Shown in pieces: positions 59,956 to 64,000 of a stretch of 64,000 nucleotides of DNA. The stretch comes from Bradyrhizobium sp. WBOS07 (lineage in GTDB: Bacteria; Pseudomonadota; Alphaproteobacteria; Rhizobiales; Xanthobacteraceae). Under the pieces are notes generated by a model that worked only from the letters and a program-made list of their open reading frames with translations, ran no database searches and had not been told where the DNA came from. A program made the translations under genes and the position numbers. The stretch is taken from positions 2,046,001 to 2,110,000 of the forward strand of contig NZ_CP029008.1 in the NCBI RefSeq assembly GCF_024585165.1, in the 5' to 3' direction. Positions within the stretch are counted from its first letter, which is position 1; each line of letters starts with the position of its first letter.

Positions 59956-60618
59956 ATGTCCGGTTTCTCGACCGCGCGCCTCAAAATGGTCGATGGCCAG
60001 GTGCGCACCAATGACGTCACCGACCGTCGTGTTCTCGATGCCATGCTTACGGTTCCGCGCGAGGCCTTCGTGCCGGCCGCCCGGCAGGCCCTGGCCTATC
60101 TCGATCTCGACCTCGACGTCAGCGAAGGCACAGCCAAGCGCTTCCTCATCAAGCCGCAGCTGACCGGCAAGCTGCTTCAGGCCGCCGAGATCGACGAGGG
60201 CGACAGCGTGCTGGTGGTCGGCTGCGCCACCGGATACCTCGCGGCGCTGGCCGCCAGGCTGGCCCGCCAGGTCACCGCGACGGAATGCGATTCGGCGCTC
60301 GCCGCGAAGGCCAGGGATGCCTTTGCGTCTCAGGGGCTTGCCAATGTCACCTGCAAGGCCGCGTCCTGCAGCGAAGGCGATCCGTCCGCCGCGCCCTATG
60401 ACGTGATCATCCTCAATGGCGCTGCCGAGGTGATGCCGGAGGCGCTGCTCGGACAGCTGAAGGAGGGCGGGCGCCTGGTCGGGGTGTCCGCCGAATCCAG
60501 GCCGCCGCGGGCCATGATCGTGACCCGGACCCACGGTGAATTCGGCCATCGAACCCTGTTCGACGCCACCGCTCCGGTCCTTCCCGGGCTCGAACGGGCG
60601 GCCGCTTTCGTCTTCTGA
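59956..60618 (+). CDS. Protein-L-isoaspartate O-methyltransferase-like protein
   Basis: 220 residues. The Pcm family start DGQVRTNDVTDRRVLDAMLT and VPREAFVPAARQALAYLD is followed by the SAM-binding motif VLVVGCATGYLAALAARLAR. The glycine-rich loop reads VGCATGYLA rather than the canonical GTGSGY, and the tail is short, so it may be a Pcm homologue with changed activity. It precedes the TolC-family gene by 187 bases, an arrangement common in alphaproteobacteria. Confidence 0.85.
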   Translation: MSGFSTARLKMVDGQVRTNDVTDRRVLDAMLTVPREAFVPAARQALAYLDLDLDVSEGTAKRFLIKPQLTGKLLQAAEIDEGDSVLVVGCATGYLAALAARLARQVTATECDSALAAKARDAFASQGLANVTCKAASCSEGDPSAAPYDVIILNGAAEVMPEALLGQLKEGGRLVGVSAESRPPRAMIVTRTHGEFGHRTLFDATAPVLPGLERAAAFVF

Positions 60619-60805
60619 CGACCCAAAGCCCGTTAAAATCCCGTTCTGAATCAGAAGTGTGGCCGGGATGCTGCACGTGAAGAGTTTCCACCGAGAACTC
60701 GCCTGAGGTAGTTCCGTCGCGCTAATCCGCATCCTATGTTGCGGCGGGGCAACGACTCCACTCGTAGACGGTAACCCAGCTCGCGGGCACGAGCCGGGCG
60801 TTAGA

Positions 60806-62209
60806 ATGAACGGAATTTCAGGGATGCATGGGGTGAAGCTCTTCACCGGAGCTGCGGTTTCGGTCCTGCTGCTGGCGCTTGCCGGGCCGGTGCCTGCCTT
60901 GGCGGATACGATCGAGTCCGCGCTGGTGCGCGCCTATCAGAACAATCCGCAGCTCAACGCACAGCGTGCCCAGGTGCGCTCGACTGACGAAAACGTGCCG
61001 CAGGCCTTGTCCGGCTATCGCCCCAGGGTCTCGCTGACGGCGAGCGGCGGCTATCAGTATTCGGACTTCCAAAGCCAGCGCGGCGGCGCGCCAAGCAGCG
61101 GGCCCGGCATTCCGCGAAGCGTCGGACTGACTGCTTCCCAGACCTTGTACAACGGCAACCAGACCGCCAACAGGACGCGCGCCGCGGAGAGCCAGGTGTC
61201 CGGCTCCCGCGAAGCGCTGCGCAGTCTCGATCAGACCGTGCTGCTCCAGGCTGCCACGACCTACATGGACTATCTGCGCGATGCCGCGACGCTCGAAGTC
61301 CAGCGCAGCAACGTGCGGGTGCTCGAGCAGACGCTGAAGCAGACCCGCGACCGCTTCAATGTCGGCGAGGTGACCCGCACCGACGTTGCGCAATCGGAAG
61401 CACAGCTGGCGGCCGGCAGGACGCAGGCTCTGACCGCCGAATCGAATCTCAACACAACCCGTGCGAACTTCCGCCGCATCATCGGCAACGAGCCGACGAA
61501 CCTGGCGCCCGGCTCGCCGGTCGACCGTTTCCTGCCCGCAACGCTCGCTGCCGCAGTCGAGCTCGGCCTCGTCGAGCATCCGAATGTCACGGCCGCGATG
61601 TTCGGCATCGACGTCAATTTTCTGCAGGTCAAGGTTGCCGAGGGCGCGCTGCTGCCGACCGTCACCCTGCAGACCAGCGTGACCCAGGCCTACGAACAAT
61701 CCCTGATCCAGTACCGCGCGTTCAACGCGTCCGCGCTCGCGCAGATCTCGGTGCCGATCTATCAGGGCGGCAGCGAATATTCGCTAATCCGCCAATCCAA
61801 GGAAAATCTGGCGCAGCAGCGTCTCAACCTCGAGAACACGCGGGACCAGACCCGCGCGACCATCGTACAATGGTGGGGGTCGTTGCAAGCCGGCAAGGCG
61901 CAGGTGCAGTCGGCGCAGGCGCAGGTGACGGCGTCCGAGATCGCGCTGAACGGCGTGCGCGAGGAAGCCAAGGCCGGTCAGCGCACCACCCTCGACGTGC
62001 TCAACGCGCAGCAGGCGCTGGTCAATGCGCGCGTCGCGCTCGTGACCGCGCAGCACGACCGGGTCGTCGCGTCCTACAACGTCCTCGCCGCCGTCGGCCG
62101 TCTGGCGCCGCAGGTGCTTGGCCTGTCGACCAATGTCTACGATCCCAGCGTTCACTACCATCAGGTCCGCGACAGCTGGGCCGGCGTGCGCACGCCTGAC
62201 GGGCGCTGA
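60806..62209 (+). CDS. tolC: TolC family outer membrane protein
   Basis: 467 residues. Signal peptide at about 12-34 (FTGAAVSVLLLALAGPVPAL), then two TolC-type repeats: TIESALVRAYQNNPQLNAQR, SLTASQTLYNGNQTANRT, RFNVGEVTRTDVAQSEAQLA and FNASALAQISVPIYQGGSEY. Forms the outer membrane duct for type I secretion and efflux. No lipobox, unlike the NodT-type protein at 36674, so the two serve different machines. A hairpin follows the stop. Confidence 0.92.
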   Translation: MNGISGMHGVKLFTGAAVSVLLLALAGPVPALADTIESALVRAYQNNPQLNAQRAQVRSTDENVPQALSGYRPRVSLTASGGYQYSDFQSQRGGAPSSGPGIPRSVGLTASQTLYNGNQTANRTRAAESQVSGSREALRSLDQTVLLQAATTYMDYLRDAATLEVQRSNVRVLEQTLKQTRDRFNVGEVTRTDVAQSEAQLAAGRTQALTAESNLNTTRANFRRIIGNEPTNLAPGSPVDRFLPATLAAAVELGLVEHPNVTAAMFGIDVNFLQVKVAEGALLPTVTLQTSVTQAYEQSLIQYRAFNASALAQISVPIYQGGSEYSLIRQSKENLAQQRLNLENTRDQTRATIVQWWGSLQAGKAQVQSAQAQVTASEIALNGVREEAKAGQRTTLDVLNAQQALVNARVALVTAQHDRVVASYNVLAAVGRLAPQVLGLSTNVYDPSVHYHQVRDSWAGVRTPDGR

Positions 62210-62222
62210 TCCCCGTAATCGT

Positions 62223-62262
62223 CCGGTCGGCCTCGCGAACAGGCGAAGCCGACCGGCACTTT
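62223..62262 (+). terminator. Probable terminator after tolC
   Basis: A 14-bp stem CCGGTCGGCCTCGC (62223-62236) / GCGAAGCCGACCGG (62243-62256) with one mismatch and a 6-base loop, followed by CACTTTGCTT. It starts 14 bases after the stop at 62209. Confidence 0.7.
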
Positions 62263-62513
62263 GCTTGCAATCATCAAAATCCCTGACATAGCCTTGCCGA
62301 GACAATGCGGGTCGATTCGCCTCGTATTGATGCCGTATGCGTAAAGCTTGAGTGCCGGGGGCAGGGGCGCACCGCCGCACGTTGAGCCGTGATCTGGGGA
62401 CAAGTCGGGCTGCCGCGACGAAAATGGCAGGCCGCACGCCCGGAACCGGGCCAATCCTGCCTTGCTTGGTGTAAAACAACGCATGCGAGGGCGTTGATGA
62501 TGTGGAGTCGGAG
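62257..62513. other. Intergenic region before popZ
   Basis: About 250 bases with no convincing gene on either strand; the promoter of popZ should lie here. Nothing further is recognised. Confidence 0.4.
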
Positions 62514-63284
62514 ATGACGCAGCCTGCAAAGGTCACAGAACCCTCGATGGAGGAGATTCTGGCCTCGATCCGGCGCATCATTGCCGACGACGAGGCCAAG
62601 CCGCCGGCGGCCGAGGCCGCTAAGCCTGAGAAAGCCGCGGCCCCCGCAGCGCCGCCGAAGCCGCAGGCGATGAACGACATTCCACCCTCCAAGGTGGCAC
62701 CGGCCAAACCGGCCGCCGAGAAGTCCGCTCCACCTCCAGCCCCAGCCCCGGCTCCCGCGCCTGCCGCCGATGCATCGCCAAACAGCCAGGACGATATCGA
62801 CGCGCTGCTGGCGGGGCTCGACGCGGCCACGCCAGCGCCCGAGGTTCGCGCGCCCGAACCGGAGCCTGAGCCCGAGCCTGAACCCGACGTGCTCGAATTG
62901 ACCGACGAGATGGCGATGGATCCGACGCCGGCTCCGCCGCCGCCGAGCTTCCGCAAGGTCGAGCCGCGGGACGATCTCGAATTCGCCGAATCGCCGCCGC
63001 CGCGCCCGACGCCACCGCCGCCGTCCTACGCGCCGGTAGACTTCGATGCGCCGCCGCTGCCGCCGCAGCAGCCCATGCTGGCGCAATCGACGGTCTCGGC
63101 GGTGGAATCCGCCTTCAACTCGCTGGCCCATACGGTGCTCAGCAGCAATGCACGGACACTGGAGGATCTGGTCAAGGAGATGCTGCGGCCGATGCTGAAA
63201 TCCTGGCTCGACGACAATTTGCCGGGCCTCGTCGAACGTATCGTGAAGGCCGAAATCGAGCGGGTCTCGCGCGGCGGCCGCTGA
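62514..63284 (+). CDS. popZ: PopZ family polar organising protein (DUF2497)
   Basis: 256 residues from ATG at 62514, preceded by GGAG six bases upstream; a GTG at 62502 would add four residues. Short conserved N-terminal helix (EPSMEEILASIRRIIADDE) that recruits partners, then a long Pro/Ala/Glu-rich disordered linker (about 25-195), then the conserved assembly domain (ARTLEDLVKEMLRPMLKSWL and DDNLPGLVERIVKAEIERVS). PopZ condenses at the cell pole and anchors the chromosome centromere through ParB. Located just before valS, as in many alphaproteobacteria. Confidence 0.93.
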   Translation: MTQPAKVTEPSMEEILASIRRIIADDEAKPPAAEAAKPEKAAAPAAPPKPQAMNDIPPSKVAPAKPAAEKSAPPPAPAPAPAPAADASPNSQDDIDALLAGLDAATPAPEVRAPEPEPEPEPEPDVLELTDEMAMDPTPAPPPPSFRKVEPRDDLEFAESPPPRPTPPPPSYAPVDFDAPPLPPQQPMLAQSTVSAVESAFNSLAHTVLSSNARTLEDLVKEMLRPMLKSWLDDNLPGLVERIVKAEIERVSRGGR

Positions 63285-63413
63285 GAGGGGCGCTGCGGCC
63301 CCGATAAAGCCCTGCTCCCAGGGCATGTTGGGCCTGCGGACCGGGCTGGAAGGCCCTTTTGCCGCTGAGCTTTCCGTTGACTTGACCCGCGCACGCGGCT
63401 TTCTAGCAGCCCC

Positions 63414-64000
63414 ATGATCGAGAAAAATTACCAGCCCGCCGATATCGAAGCCCGCATGTCCGTGGTGTGGGAGGACAGCCTTGCCTTCAAGGCGGGTCGT
63501 CCCGACCGCCGCGACGCCGTGCCCTTCACCATCGTGATCCCGCCGCCGAACGTGACGGGCTCGCTGCACATGGGCCACGCCCTCAACAACACGCTGCAGG
63601 ACATCCTGTGCCGGTTCGAGCGCATGCGCGGCCGCGACGTGCTGTGGCAGCCCGGCACCGACCATGCCGGCATCGCCACCCAGATGGTGGTCGAGCGCCA
63701 GTTGATGGAGCGTCAGCAGCCCGGCCGCCGCGAGATGGGCCGCGCCAAATTTCTCGAGCGGGTCTGGCAGTGGAAGGCCGAGAGCGGCGACACCATCATC
63801 AACCAGCTCAAGCGCCTCGGCGCGTCCTGCGACTGGTCGCGCGAACGCTTCACCATGGACGAGGGCCTGTCGAAGGCCGTCGTCAAGGTGTTCGTCGAGC
63901 TGCATCGCGAAGGGCTGATCTACAAGGACAAGCGGCTGGTGAACTGGGACACCAAGCTGCTCACCGCGATCTCGGATCTCGAGGTGCAGCAGACCGAGGT
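63414..64000 (+). CDS. valS: Valyl-tRNA synthetase, N-terminal part (cut by window edge)
   Basis: 195 complete codons from ATG at 63414 to the window end. Class I synthetase: HIGH motif as HMGH (residues 52-55) in [20 protein letters not shown], then [20 protein letters not shown], the hallmark of ValS, and [20 protein letters not shown]. It charges tRNA-Val; the KMSKS motif and anticodon-binding domain lie beyond the window. 129 bases after popZ. Confidence 0.96.
   Translation, partial: MIEKNYQPADIEARMSVVWEDSLAFKAGRPDRRDAVPFTIVIPPPNVTGSLHMGHALNNTLQDILCRFERMRGRDVLWQPGTDHAGIATQMVVERQLMERQQPGRREMGRAKFLERVWQWKAESGDTIINQLKRLGASCDWSRERFTMDEGLSKAVVKVFVELHREGLIYKDKRLVNWDTKLLTAISDLEVQQTE

Noticed and set aside
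1-64000. Insertion sequences, prophage, CRISPR arrays, integrases
   Set aside because: No transposase, integrase or phage structural gene and no regularly spaced repeats were seen; the OrfB-like segment in PspA lacks a catalytic domain and IS ends.

Overview
The window is GC-rich, densely coded chromosomal DNA from an alphaproteobacterium, most probably Bradyrhizobium or a close relative in the Nitrobacteraceae. The evidence is a PopZ-type polar organising protein, an aapJQMP general amino-acid importer, families common in this group (DUF6481, DUF2171, MXKDX repeat, LABN) and a dispersed palindromic element of a kind I associate with Bradyrhizobium and Rhodopseudomonas. The genus call is inference from gene content. 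I found no insertion sequence, prophage, integrase or CRISPR array. Three tRNAs are present (Arg-UCU, Cys-GCA, Asn-GUU).

Layout. 1-2815: TRAP transporter dctP-dctQ-dctM on the minus strand, coupled by ATGA overlaps and cut at the left edge. 3145-7117: small secreted, membrane or coiled-coil proteins, several under 80 residues, with clear intrinsic terminators. 7233-8790: a lone PLP-dependent enzyme and a small secreted protein, then tRNA-Arg. 9391-20580: an envelope block with a bacterial alpha-2-macroglobulin, PBP1C, and a GT39 / PAP2 / GT2 / LABN cluster that looks like a lipid A (or other lipid-linked glycan) remodelling operon. 20584-25295: a LysR regulator divergent from a SnoaL-like protein, a Na/Pi cotransporter with PhoU domain, and cystathionine beta-lyase. 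25685-30198: aapJQMP. 30298-34881: two tandem TPR/O-GlcNAc-transferase-like (GT41) paralogs with duplicated leaders and TTG starts. 34944-35978: cysteine synthase. 36674-45809: a complete RND efflux operon (outer membrane factor, adaptor, two RND pumps of MdtB/MdtC type). 45847-47859: TapT-like tRNA modification enzyme, tRNA-Cys and small proteins.

48196-54889 is a compact amide-uptake and degradation locus: a solute-binding protein, an ABC permease fused to its ATPase, an acetamidase/formamidase, a second acetamidase/formamidase fused behind an AraC-type regulator, and a RidA protein. 55098-58645 is a membrane-stress module: PspA/IM30, a YqiJ-like NfeD-type protein and a flotillin. Here PspA carries an in-frame N-terminal domain that resembles the front part of IS200/IS605 OrfB (TnpB) proteins, and a strong internal ribosome-binding site sits exactly at the domain boundary. 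The right end holds tRNA-Asn, a Pcm-like methyltransferase next to a TolC-family protein, PopZ, and the start of valS.

The most unusual items are the AraC-acetamidase fusion, the OrfB-like/PspA fusion with its internal start, the fused ABC permease-ATPase, the twin GT41 genes, and the palindromic element read into the N-terminus of PBP1C. All function calls rest on reading motifs by eye; no database search was run.
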